A DNA stretch of 64,000 nt. Origin: Odiellus spinosus. Its lineage: Eukaryota; Arthropoda; Arachnida; Opiliones; Phalangiidae. This document shows positions 38,543 through 53,100 of this stretch, piece after piece (the first letter of the stretch is position 1; each line of letters opens with the position of its first letter). The stretch is taken from assembly GCA_963920705.1 (NCBI GenBank), contig OY987240.1:2114501-2178500 (forward strand). The letters run 5' to 3'. The notes under the pieces are model-generated. The model was given only the letters and a program-made list of their open reading frames with translations. It did no database searches and was not told the DNA's origin. Both the position numbers and the translations under genes were made by a program.

Positions 38543-39575
38543 AAATTTCCCAAGTATAGTTCCACAAGCTTCCCAAGTGTAGATCCACAAATTTGCCAAG
38601 TATAGATCCACAAACTTCCCAAGCATATATCCAAAAATTTCCCAAATATAGATCCACAAATTTCCCAGGTATAGATCCACAAATTTCCCAGGTATAGATC
38701 CACAAATTTCCCAATTATAGACCCACAAATTTCCCAAGCATATATCCACAAATTTCCCAAATAGAGATCCACAAATTTCCCAAGTATAGATCCACAAACT
38801 TCCCAAGTATAGATCCACAAATTTCCCAAGAATAGATCCACAAGCCTCCCAAGTAAAGATTCACAAATTTCCCAAGATCCACAAATTTCCCAAGTATAGA
38901 TCCACAAGCTTTCCAACTAGAGATCCACAAATTACCAAGTATAGATCCACAAATTTCCCAAGATCAGCAAATTTCCCAAGTATACATCCACAAAGTTCCC
39001 AAGTATACATCCACTAATTTCCCAAGTATAGATCCACAAATTTCCCAAGTATAGATCCACAAATTTCCCAGGTATAGATCCACAAATTTTCCAAGTATAG
39101 ATCCACAAATTTCCCAAGTATAGATTCAAATTTCCCAAGCATATATCCACAAATTTCCCAAGTATAGATCCACAAATTTCCGAAGTATAGATCCACAAAC
39201 TTCCAAAGTATAGATCCACAAATTTCCCAAGAATAGATCCACAAGCCTCCCAAGTAAAGATTCACAAATTTCCCAAGTAAAGATCCACAAATTTTCCAAG
39301 TGTAGGTTCAAAAACTTTCCAAGTATAGATCCATAAATTTCCAAAGTATAGATCCACAAATTTCCCAAGTATAGATTCACAAACTTCCCAAGTATAGATC
39401 CATAAATTTCCCAAGTATATATCCTAAAATTTCTCAAGTATACATCCACAAATATCCCAAGTAAAGATTTACAAATTTCCCAAGTAAAGATCCACAAATT
39501 TCCCAAGTAAAGATCCACAACTTTCCCAAGTATAAATCCACAAATTTCCCAAGTATACATCCACAAATATCACAA
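38543..39575. repeat. 23-bp satellite array, extra copy of the 7.46-8.48 kb region
   Basis: Follows 7462-8485 at offset 31,081. The same stretch occurs a third time from about 41517 (offset 34,055 from the first). It stops at about 39575, where CACAAG joins AATAGATCC instead of TATAGATCC. Confidence 0.8.
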
Positions 39576-42500
39576 GAATAGATCCACAAATTTCCAAAGC
39601 ATACATCCACAAATTTCCCAAGTATAGATCCACAAACTTCCCAAGTATAGATCCACAAATTTCCCAAGAATAGATCCACAAGCCTCCCAAGTAAAGATTC
39701 ACAAATTTCCCAAGATCCACAAATTTCCCAAGTATAAATCCACAAATGTCCCAAATATAGATCCACAAATTTCCCGAGTATAGATCCACAAACTTCCCAA
39801 GTATAGATCCACAAATTTCAAAAGAATAGATCCACAAATTTCCCAAGTATAGAACCACAAATTTCCCAATTATAGATCCACAAATATCCCAAGAATAGAT
39901 CCACAAATTTCCAAAGCATACATCCACAAATTTCCCAAGTATAGATCCACAAACTTCCCAAGTATAGATCCACAAATTTCCCAAGAATAGATCCACAAGC
40001 CTCCCAAGTAAAGATTCACAAATTTCCCAAGATCCACAAATTTCCCAAGTATACATCCACAAATTTCCCAAGTATAGATCCACAAATTTCCCAAGTATAG
40101 ATCCACAAATTTCCCAAGTATAGATCCACAAATTTCCCAAGTATAGATCCACAAATTTCCCAAGTATAGATCCACAAATTTCCAAAGTATAGATCCACAA
40201 ATTTCCCAAGTATAGATCCACAAGCTTCCCAACTAGAGATCCACAAATTACCAATTATAGAACCACAAATTTCCCAAGATCAGCAAATTTACCAAGTATA
40301 CATCCACAAATTTCCCAAGTATATATCCATAAATTTCCCAAGTATACATCCACAAATTTCCAAAGTATAGATCCACAAATTTCCCAAGTATAGTACCACA
40401 AGCTTCCCAAGTATAGATCCACAAATTTGCCAAGAATATATCCACAAACTTCCCAAGCATATATCCAAAAATTTCCCAAATATAGATCCACAAATTTCCC
40501 AGGTATATATCCACAAATTTCTAAAGTATACATCCACAAAATTCTCTAGTATAGATCCACAAATTTCCCAAGAATAGATACACAAATTTCCCAAGTATAG
40601 ATCCACAAATTTCCCAAGTATAGATCCACAAATTTCCAAAGTATAGATCCACAAATTTCCCAAGTATAGATCCACAAGCTTCCCCACTAGAGATCCACAA
40701 ATTACCAGGTATAGATCCACAAATTTCCCAAGATCAGTAAATTTCCCAAGTATATATCCACAAATTTCCCAAGTATACATCCACAAAGTTCCCAAGTATA
40801 GATCCACAAAGTTCCCAAGTATAGATCCACAAATTTCCCAAGTATAGATCCACAAATTTAAAAAAGTATAGATCCACAGATTTCCCAAGTATAGATCTAC
40901 AGATTTCCCAAGTATAGATCTACAAATTTCCCAAGTATAGGCCCACAAATTTCCCAAGTATAGATCCACAAATTTTTCAAGTATATTTCGACAAATTTTC
41001 CAAATATAGAACCACAAATTTCCCAAGTATAGATCCACAAATTTCCCAAGTATAGATCCACAAATTTCAAAAGAATAGATCCACAAATTTCCCAAGTATA
41101 GAACCACAAATTTCCCAATTATAGATCCACAAATATCCCAAGAATAGATCCACAAATTTCCAAAGCATACATCCACAAATTTCCCAAGTATAGATCCACA
41201 AACTTCCCAAGTATAGATCCACAAATTTCCCAAGAATAGATCCACAAGCCTCCCAAGTAAAGATTCACAAATTTCCCAAGATCCACAAATTTCCCAAGTA
41301 TAAATCCACAAATTTCCCAAGTATACATCCACAAATGTCCCAAATATAGATCCACAAATTTCCCGAGTATAGATCCACAAACTTCCCAAGTATAGATCCA
41401 CAAATTTCAAAAGAATAGATCCACAAATTTCCCAAGTATAGAACCACAAATTTCCCAATTATAGATCCACAAATATCCCAAGAATAGATTCACAAATTTC
41501 CAAAGCATACATTCACAAATTTCCCAAGTATAGTTCCACAAGCTTCCCAAGTGTAGATCCACAAATTTGCCAAGTATAGATCCACAAACTTCCCAAGCAT
41601 ATATCCAAAAATTTCCCAAATATAGATCCACAAATTTCCCAGGTATAGATCCACAAATTTCCCAGATATAGATCCACAAATTTCCCAATTATAGACCCAC
41701 AAATTTCCCAAGCATATATCCACAAATTTCCCAAATAGAGATCCACAAATTTCCCAAGTATAGATCCACAAACTTCCCAAGTATAGATCCACAAATTTCC
41801 CAAGAATAGATCCACAAGCCTCCCAAGTAAAGATTCACAAATTTCCCAAGATCCACAAATTTCCCAAGTATAGATCCACAAGCTTTCCAACTAGAGATCC
41901 ACAAATTACCAAGTATAGATCCACAAATTTCCCAAGATCAGCAAATTTCCCAAGTATACATCCACAAAGTTCCCAAGTATACATCCACTAATTTCCCAAG
42001 TATAGATCCACAAATTTCCCAAGTATAGATCCACAAATTTCCCAGGTATAGATCCACAAATTTTCCAAGTATAGATCCACAAATTTCCCAAGTATAGATT
42101 CAAATTTCCCAAGCATATATCCACAAATTTCCCAAGTATAGATCCACAAATTTCCGAAGTATAGATCCACAAACTTCCCAAGTATAGATCCACAAATTTC
42201 CCAAGAATAGATCCACAAGCCTCCCAAGTAAAGATTCACAAATTTCCCAAGTAAAGATCCACAAATTTTCAAAGTAGGTTCAAAAACTTTCCAAGTATAG
42301 ATCCATAAATTTCCAAAGTATAGATCCACAAATTTCCCAAGTATAGATTCACAAACTTCCCAAGTATAGATCCATAAATTTCCCAAGTATATATCCTAAA
42401 ATTTCTCAAGTATACATCCACAAATATCCCAAGTAAAGATTTACAAATTTCCCAAGTAAAGATCCACAAATTTCCCAAGTAAAGATCCACAAATATCCCA

Positions 42501-45500
42501 AGAATAGATTCACAAATTTCCAAAGCATACATCCACAAATATCACAAGTATAGATCCACAAATTTTCCGAGTATAGATCCACAAATTTTCCGAGTATAGA
42601 TCCACAAATTTCCAAATTATAGATCCACAAATTTCCCAAGTATACATCCACAAATATCACAAGTATAGATCCACAAATTTTCCGAGTATAGATCCACAAA
42701 TTTTCCGAGTATAGATCCACAAATTTCCAAATTATAGATCCACAAATTTCCCAAGTATGGATCCAAGTATAGTACCACAAATTTCCAAAGTTTAGATCCA
42801 CAAATTTCCTAAGTATGGATCCAAGTATAGTACCACAAATTTCCCAAGTATAGATTCACAAATTTTACAAGTCTAGATCCACAAATTTCCCAAGTATGGA
42901 TCCACAAGCTTCTCAAGTATAGATCCACAAATCTCCCAAGTATAGATTCAAAAAATTTCCAAGAATAGATCCACAAACTTCCCAAGTATAGATCCATAAA
43001 TTTCCAAAGTATAGATCCACAAATTCCCAAAGTATAGATCCACAAATTTCCCAAGTATAGATCCTTAAATTTCCCAAGTATAGATCCGCAAATTTTACAA
43101 GTATATATCAAGACATTTTCCAAGTATAGATCCACAGATTTCTCAAGTATAGATCTACAAATTTCCCAAGTATAGTTCCACAAATTTCCCAAATATATGT
43201 CCAGAAATTGCTAAGTATCGTTCCACAAATTAACAAGTATAGGTCCACAAATTTCCCAAATATATCCCCAAAATATCCAAAATATTTTTCAAAAAAATTC
43301 TAAAGTATAGATAAACAAATTTCCCTAGTATAGTACCACAAATTTCACAAGTATAGTTCCACAAATTTCCCAAGTGTATAATCCACAAACTTCCCAAGTA
43401 TAGATCCACAAATTTCCAAAGAATAGATCCACAAGCCTCCCAAGTAAAGATCCACAAATTTCCCAAGTAAAGATCCACAAATGTCTCAAGTATAGATCCA
43501 CAAATTTTCCGAGTATAGATCCACAAATTTTCCAAGTATAGTACCACAAATTTCCCAAGTAGAGATCTACAAATTTCCCAAGTATAGATCCCCAAATTTC
43601 CAAAATATATATCTCCAAAAATTTCTAAACAATAGATCCACAAATTTCCCAGGTATAAATCCACAAATTTCCCAAGTATAGATCCACAAATTTCCCAAGA
43701 ATAGATCCACAAATTTCCCAATTATAGATTCAAAAATTATCCAAGAATAGTTCCACAAATTTCCTAAGTATAGATTCAAAAATTTCCCAAGCATATATCC
43801 ACAAATTTCCCAAATATAGATCCACAAATTTCCCAAATATAGATCCACAAACTTCCCAAGTATAGATCCACAAATTTCCCAAGAATAGATCCATAAGCCT
43901 CCCAACTAAAGATTCACAAATTTCCCAAGTATAGATTCACAAATTTCCCAAGCATATATCCACAAATTTCCCAAATATAGATCCACAAACTTCCCAAGTA
44001 TAGATCCAATAATTTCCCAAGAATAGATCGACAAGCCTCCCAAGTAAAGATTCACAAATTTCCCAAGTAAAGATCCACAAATTTCCCAAGTATAGATCCA
44101 CAAATTACCAAGTATAGATCTACAAATTTCCCAAGTATACATCCACAAATGTCTCAAGTATAGATCCACAAATTTTCCGAGTATAGATCCACAAATTTTT
44201 CAAGTAGTACCACAAATTTCCCAAGTATAGATCCACAAATTTCCCAGGTATAAATCCACAAATTTCCCAATTATAGATTCATAAATTATCCAAGAATAGT
44301 TCCACAAATTTCCCAAGCATAGATTCACAAATTTCCCAAGCATATATCCACAAATGTCTCAAGTATTGATCCACAAATTTTCCGAGTATAGATCCACAAA
44401 TTTTCCAAGTACAGTACCACAAATTTCCCAAGTATAGATTCACAAATTTTACAAGTATAGATCCACAAATTCCCAAAGTATAGATCCAAAAATTTCCCAA
44501 GTATAGATTAACAAATTTCCCAAGTATAGATTCACAAATTTCCCAAGTATATATCCAAAAATATCCCAAGTATACATCCACAAATGTCCCAAGTATAGAT
44601 CCACAAATTTCCCAAGTATAGATCCACAATTTTCCAAAGAATAGATCCACAAATTTCCCAAATATATATCCACAAACTTCCCAAGTGTATTTCCACAAAT
44701 TTCCCAAGTATATATACACAAATTACCCAAGTATAGATCCATAAATTTCCCAAGTATAGATCCACAAATTTCCCAAGTATAAATCCACAAATTTCCCAAG
44801 TATAGATCCAAAAATTTCCCAAGAATAGATCCGCAAATTTCCCAAGTAGAGATCTACGAATTTCCCAAGTATAGTTCCACAAATTTCCCAATTATAGATC
44901 CCCAAATTTCCAAAGCATATATAAATCCACAAATATCCAAAGTATAGATCCACAAGCCTCCCAAGTAAAGATTCACAAATTTCCCAAGTATAAATCCACA
45001 AATTTCCCAAGTATACATCCACAAATCTCCAAGGATAGATCCACAAATTTTCCGAGTATAGATCCAAAATTTTTCCAAGTATAGTACCACAAATTTCCCA
45101 AGTATAAATTCACAAATTTTACAAGTATAGATCCACAAATTTCCAAAGTATAGATCCACAAATTTCCCAAGTACGGATCCACAAATTTCCCAAGTACAGA
45201 TCCACCAATTTCCCAAGTATAGATCCACAAATTTCCCAAGTATAGATCCACAATTTTCCAAAGTATAGATCCACAAATTTCCCAAGTATATATCCACAAA
45301 CTTCCCAAGTATATATCCACAAACTTCCCAAGTGTATATCCACAAATTTCCCAAGAATAGATCCAATAATTTCCCAAGAATAGATCCACAAGCCTCCCAA
45401 GTAAAGATTCATAAATTTCAAAAATGTAAAGATACACAAATTTCCCAAGTATATATCCAAAAATTTCCCAAGTATAAATCTACAAATTTCCCAAGTATAT

Positions 45501-48500
45501 ATCCACGAATTTCCCAAGTATATATACACAAATTACCCAAGTATAGATCCATAAATTTCCCAAGTATAGATCCACAAATTTCCCACGTATAAATCCACAA
45601 ATTTCCCAAGTATAGATCCAAAAATTTCCCAAGAATAGATCCGCAAATTTCACAAGTATAGTTCCACAAATTTCCCAATTATAGATCCCCAAATTTCCAA
45701 AATATATATCTCCAAAAATTTCTAAAGAATAGATCCACAAATTTCCCAAGTATAGATCCACAAATTTCCCAATTATAGATTCAAAAATTATCCAAGAATA
45801 GGTCCACAAGCCTCCCAAGTAAAGATCCACAAATTTCCCAAGTATAGATCCACAAATTTCCCAAGAATAGATCCACAAGCCTCCCAAGTAAAGATTCACA
45901 AATTTCCCAAGTAAAGATCCACAAATTTCACATGTAAAGATCCACAAATTTCCCAAGTATATATCCAAAAATTTCCCAAGTATATATCCACAAATTTCCC
46001 AAGTATAAATCCACAAATTTTCCGAGTATAGATCCAAAAATTTTCCGAGTATAGATCCAAAACTTTTCCAAGTATAGTACTACAAATTTCCCAAGTATAG
46101 ATTCACAAATTTTACAAGTATAGATCCACAAATTTCCAAAGTATAGATACACAAATTTCCCAAGTACGGATCCACAAATTTCCCAAGTACAGATCCACCA
46201 ATTTCCCAAGTATAGATCCACAAATTTCCCAAGAATAGATCCGCAAATTTCTCAAGCATAGATCCACAATTTTCCAAAGTATAGATCCACAAATTTCCCA
46301 AGTATATATCCAAACTTCCCAAGTGTATATCCACAAATTCCCCAAGTATAGATCCACAAATTTCCCAAGTATAGATCCAATAATTTCCCAAGAATAGATC
46401 CACAAGCCTCCCAAGTAAAGATTCACAAATTTCCCAAGTAAAGATTCATAAATTTTCCAAGTAAAGATCAACAAATTTCCCAAGTATAAATCTACAAATT
46501 TCCCAAGTATAAATCCACAAATTTCCCAAGTGTATATCCACGAATTTCCCAAGTATATATACACAAATTACCCAAGTATAGATCCATAAATTTCCCAAGT
46601 ATAAATCCACAAATTTCCCAAGTATAGTTACACAAATTTCTCAATTATAGATCCCCAAATTTCCAAAATATATATCTAAAAAATTTGTAAAGAATAGATC
46701 CACAAATTTCCCAGGTATAAATCCACAAATTTCCCATGTATAGATCCACAAATTTCCCAGGTATAAATCCACAAATTTACAAAGTATAGATCCACAAATT
46801 TCCCAATTATAGATTCAAAAATTATCCAAGAATAGATCCACAAGCCTCCCAAGTAAAGAGTCACAAATTTCCCAAGTATAGATTCACAAATTTCCCAAGC
46901 ATATAACCACAAATTTCCCAAGTAAAGATTCATAAATTTCCCAAGTAAAGATCCACAAATTTCCCAAGTATAAATCTACAAATTTTCCAAGTATACATCC
47001 ACAAATGTCTCAAGTATAGATCCACAAATTTTCCGAGTATAGATCCACAAATTTTCCAAGTATAGCTCCACAAACTTCCCAAGTATAGATTCAAAAATTT
47101 CCCAAGAATAGATCCACAAGCATCAAAAGTAAAGATTCTCAAATTTCCCAAGTAAAGATCCACAAATATCCCAAGTATATATCCAAAAATTTCACAAGTA
47201 TAAATCCACAAATTTCCCAAGTATACATCCACAAATGTCCCAAGGATAGATCTACAAATTTTCCGAGTATAGATCCAAAAATTTTTAAAGTATAGTACCA
47301 AAAATTTTTAAAGTATAGTACCACAAATTTCCCAAGTACAGATCCTCCAATTTCCCAAGTATAGATCCACAAATTTCCCATGAATAGATCCGCAAATTTC
47401 TCAAGTATAGATCCACAATTTTCCAAAGTATTGATTCACAAATTTCCCAAGTATATATCCACAAATTTCCCAAGTTTATATCAAAAAATTTCCCAAGTAT
47501 AAATCTACAAATTTCCCAAGTATATATCCACAAACTTCCCAAGTGTATATCCACGAATTTCCCAAGTATAGATCCATAAATTTCCCAAGTATAGATCCAC
47601 AAATTTCCCAAATATAGATCCACAAATTTCCCAAGTATACATCCACAAATGTCCCAAGTATAGATCCACAAATTTTCCGAGTATAGATCCACAAATTTCC
47701 CAAGTATAGATCCAAAAACTTTTCAAGTATAGTACCACAAATTTCCCAAGTATAGATCCACAAATTTCCCAGGTATAAATCCACAAATTTCCCAAGTATA
47801 GATCCACAAATTTCCCAATTATAGATTCACAAATTATCCAAGAATAGTTCCACAAATTTCCCAAGTATAGATCACAAATTTCCCAAGTATAGATTCTCAA
47901 ATTTCCCTAGCATATATCCACAAATTTCCCAAATATAGATCCACAAATTTCCCAAGTAAAGATTCACAGGTTTCCCAAGTAAAGATCCAAAAATTTCCCA
48001 AGTATAAATCCACAAATTTCCCAAGTATACATCCACAAATGACTCAAGTATAGATCCACATATTTCCAAAGTATAGATCCACAAATTTCCCAAGTATAGA
48101 TCCACAAATTTCCCAAGTATAGATCCACAAACTTCCCAAGTATAGATCCACAAACTTCCCAAGAATAGATCCACAACCCTCCCAAGTATAGTTCCACAAA
48201 TTTCCCTAGTATATATCCACAAACTTCCCAAGTGTATATCCACAAATTTCCCAAGTATATATCCACAAATTACCCAAGTAGAGATACATAAATTTCCCAA
48301 GTATAGATCCACAAATTTCCCAAGTATAGATCCACAAATTTCCCAAGTATAGATCCACAAATTTCCCAAGTATAGATCCAAAAATTTCCCAAGCATATAT
48401 CCACAAATTTCCCAAATATAGATCCACAAATTTCCCAAGTATACATCCAAAAATGTCCCAAGTACAGATCCACAAATTTTCCGAGTATAGATCCACAAAT

Positions 48501-50144
48501 TTTCCAAGTATAGATCCAAAAAATTTCCAAGTATAGTACCACAAATTTCCCAAGTATAGATCCACAAATTTCCAAGGTATAAATCCACAAATTTCCCAAG
48601 TATAGATCCACAAATTTCCCAATTATAGATTCACAAATTATCCAAGAATAGTTCCACAAATTTCCCAAGTATAGATCCACAAATTTCCCAAGTATAGATT
48701 CTCAAATTTCCCAAGCATATATCCACAAATTTCCCAAATATAGATCCACAAATTTCCCAAGTAAAGATTCACAGGTTTCCCAAGTAAAGATCCACAAATT
48801 TCCCAAGTATAAATCCACAAATTTCCCAAGTTTACATCCACAAATGTCTCAAGTATAGATCCACAAATTTTCCGAGTATAGATCCACAAATTTTCCAAGT
48901 ATAGTACCACAAATTTCCCAAGTATAGATTCACAAATTTTACAAGTATAGATCCACATATTTCCAAAGTATAGATCCACATATTTCCAAAGTATAGATCC
49001 ACAAATTTCCCAAGTATAGATCCACAAATTTCCCAAGTATAGATCCACAAACTTCCCAAGTGTATATCCACAAATTTCCCAAGTATAGATCCACAAATTT
49101 CCAAGTATAGTACCACAAATTTCCCAAGTATAGATCCACAAATTTCCCAGGTATAAATCCACAAATTTCCCAAGTATAGATCCACAAATTTCCCAAGTAT
49201 AGATTCTAAAATTTCCCAAGTATAGATTCTCAAATTTCCCAAGCATATATCCACAAATTTCCCAAATATAGATCCACAAATTTCCCAAGTATAGATCCAC
49301 AAATTTTCCGAGTATAGATCCACAAATTTTCCAAGTATAGTACCACAAATTTCCCAAGTATAGATTCACAAATTTTACAAGTATAGATCCACATATTTCC
49401 AAAGTATAGATCCACAAATTTCCCAAGTATAGATCCACAAATTTCCCAAGTATACATCCACGAATGTCTCAAGTATAGATCCACAAATTTTCCGAGTATA
49501 GTACCACAAATTTTCCAAGTATAGTACCACAAATTTCCCAAGTATAGATTCACAAATTTTACAAGTATAGATCCACAAATTTCCCAAGTATGGATCCACA
49601 AGCTTCCCAAGTATAGATCCACAAATCTCCCAAGTATAGATCCACAAATTTTCCAAGTGTAGATTCAAGAATTTTCCAAGTATAGATCCACAAACTTCCC
49701 AAGTATAGATCCACAAATTTCCCAAGAATAGATCCACAAGCCTCAAAAGTAAAGATTCACAAATTTCCCAAGATTCACAAATTTCCCAAGTAAAGATCCA
49801 CAAATTTCCCAAGTAAAGATCCACAAATTTCCCAAGTAAAGATCCACAAATTTCCCAAGTAAAGATCCACAAATTTCCCAAGTATATATCCAAAAATTTC
49901 CAGAGTATAAATCCACAAATTTCCCAAGTATACATCCACAAATGTCCCAAGTATAGATCCCTAAATTTTCCGAGTATAGATCCACAAATTTCCCAAGTAT
50001 ATATCCACAAATTTCCCAGGTATAAATCCACAAATTTCCCAAGTATAGATCCACAAATTTCCCAATTATAGATTCACAAATTATCCAAGAATAGTTCCAC
50101 AAATTTCCCAAGTATAGATCCACAAATTTCCCAAGTATAGATTC
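39576..50144. repeat. Second superblock, paralogue of about 5.55-20.08 kb
   Basis: The order of variants follows 5545-20076. Landmarks: AAAATTCTCTAG near 6459 and 40537; CCAGAAATTG at 9010 and 43201. Offsets step through 34,078, 34,055, 34,191, 34,214, 31,880, 31,948 and 30,069; the two large steps come from the two missing 1,156-bp copies and the missing 1,879-bp segment. A local duplication of about 110 bp is present near 42530-42745. No gene is seen. Confidence 0.85.
40561..40566. other. Uninterrupted paralogue of the transposon insertion site
   Basis: AAATTT in a flank nearly identical to that at 6483-6488 and to the left flank of the transposon, with no insertion. Confidence 0.85.
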
Positions 50145-53100
50145 TCAAATTTCCCAAGCATATATCCACAAATCTCCAAATATAGATCCACAAATTTCCC
50201 AAGTATAGATCCACAAATTTCCCAAGTAAAGATTCACAGGTTTCCCAAGTAAAGATCCACAAATTTCCCAAGTATAAATCCACAAATTTCCCAAGTATAC
50301 ATCCACAAATGTCTCAAGTATAGATCCACAAATTTCCGAGAATAGATCCACAAATTTTCCAAGTATAATACCACAAATTTCCAAAGTATAGATCCACAAA
50401 TTTCCCAAGTATGGATCCACAAGCTTCCCAAGAATAGATCAACAAGCCTCCCAATTAAAGATTCACAAATTTCCCAAGTACAAATCAACAAATTTCCCAA
50501 GTATACATCCACAAATTTCCCAAGAATACATCCACGAATGTCTCAAGTATAGATCCACAAATTTTCCGAGTATATATTCACAAATTTTCCAAGTATAGTA
50601 CCACAAATTTCCCAAGTATAGATTCACAAATTTCCAAAGTATAGATCCACAAATTTCCCAAGTATGGATCCACAAGCTTCCCAGGTATAGATCCACAAAT
50701 CTCCCAAGTATAGATCCACAAATTTTCCAAGTGTAGATTCAAGAATTTTCCAAGTATAGATCCACAAACTTCCCAAGTATAGATCCACAAATTTCCCAAG
50801 AATAGATCCACAGCCTCAAAAGTAAAGATTCACAAATTTCCCAAGATCCACAAATTTCTCAAGTAAAGATCCACAAATTTCCCAAGTAAAGATCCACAAA
50901 TTTCCCAAGATCCACAAATTTCTCAAGTAAAGATCCACAAATTTCCCAAGTAAAGATCCACAAATTTCCCAAGTATATATCCAAAAATTTCCCAAGAATA
51001 AATCCACAAATTTCCCAAGTATACATCCACAAATGTCCCAAGTATAGATCCCTAAATTTTCCGAGTATAGATCCACAAATTTCCCAAGTATATATCCACA
51101 AATTTCCCAGGTATAAATCCACAAATTTCCCAAGTATAGATCCACAAATTTCCCAATTATAGATTCACAAATTATCCAAGAATAGTTCCACAAATTTCCC
51201 AAGTATAGATCCACAAATTTCCCAAGTATAGATTCTCAAATTTCCCAAGCATATATCCACAAGCATCAAAAGTAAAGATTCTCAAATTTCCCAAGTAAAG
51301 ATCCACAAATATCCCAAGTATATATCCAAAAATTTCACAAGTATAAATCCACAAATTTCCCAAGTATACATCCACAAATGTCCCAAGGATAGATCTACAA
51401 ATTTTCCGAGTATAGATCCAAAAATTTTTAAAGTATAGTACCACAAATTTCCCAAGTACAGATCCTCCAATTTCCCAAGTATAGATCCACAAATTTCCCA
51501 AGAATAGATCCGCAAATTTCTCAAGTATAGATCCACAATTTTCCAAAGTATTGATTCACAAATTTCCCAAGTATATATCCACAAATTTCCCAAGTTTATA
51601 TCAAAAAATTTCCCAAGTATAAATCAACAAATTTCCCAAGTATATATCCACAAACTTCCCAAGTGTATATCCACGAATTTCCCAAGTATAGATCCATAAA
51701 TTTCCCAAGTATAGATCCATAAATTTCCCAAATATAGATCCACAAATTTCCCAAGTATACATCCACAAATGTCCCAAGTATAGATCCACAAATTTTCCGA
51801 GTATAGATCCACAAATTTCCCAAGTATAGATCCAAAAACTTTTCAAGTATAGTACCACAAATTTCCCAAGTATAGATCCACAAATTTCCCAGGTATAAAT
51901 CCACAAATTTCCCAAGTATAGATCCACAAATTTCCCAATTATAGATTCACAAATTATCCAAGAATAGTTCCATAAATTTCCCAAGTATAGATCACAAATT
52001 TCCCAAGTATAGATTCTCAAATTTCCCTAGCATATATCCACAAATTTCCCAAATATAGATCCACAAATTTCCCAAGTAAAGATTCACAGGTTTCCCAAGT
52101 AAAGATCCAAAAATTTCCCAAGTATAAATCCACAAATTTCCCAAGTATACATCCACAAATGACTCAAGTATAGATCCACATATTTCCAAAGTATAGATCC
52201 ACAAATTTCCCAAGTATAGATCCACAAATTTCCCAAGTATAGATCCACAAACTTCCCAAGTATAGATCCACAAACTTCCCAAGAATAGATCCACAACCCT
52301 CCCAAGTATAGATCCACAACCCTCCCAAGTATAGATCCACAAATTTCCCTAGTATATATCCACAAACTTCCCAAGTGTATATCCACAAATTTCCCAAGTA
52401 TACATCCACAAATGTCTCAAGTATAGATCCACAAATTTTCCGAGTATAGATCCACAAATTTTCCAAGTATAGTACCACAAATTTCCCAAGTATAGATTCA
52501 CAAATTTTACAAGTATAGATCCACATATTTCCAAAGTATAGATCCACAAATTTCCCAAGTATAGATCCACAAATTTCCCAAGTATAGATCCACAAACTTC
52601 CCAAGTGTATATCCACAAATTTCCCAAGTATAGATCCACAAATTTCCAAGTATAGATCCACAAATTTCCCAGGTATAAATCCACAAATTTCCCAAGTATA
52701 GATCCACAAATTTCCCAATTATAGATTCACAAATTATCCAAGAATAGTTCCACAAATTTCCCAAGTATAGATCCACAAATTTCCCAAGTATAGATTCTCA
52801 AATTTCCCAAGTATAGATTCTCAAATTTCCCAAGCATATATCCACAAATTTCCCAAATATAGATCCACAAATTTCCCAAGTATAGATCTACAAATTTTCC
52901 GAGTATAGATCCACAAATTTTCCAAGTATAGTACCACAAATTTCCCAAGTATAGATTCACAAATTTTACAAGTATAGATCCACATATTTCCAAAGTATAG
53001 ATCCACAAATTTCCCAAGTATAGATCCACAAATTTTCCGAGTATAGATTCACAAATTTTCCAAGTATAGTACCACAAATTTCCCAAGTATAGATTCACAA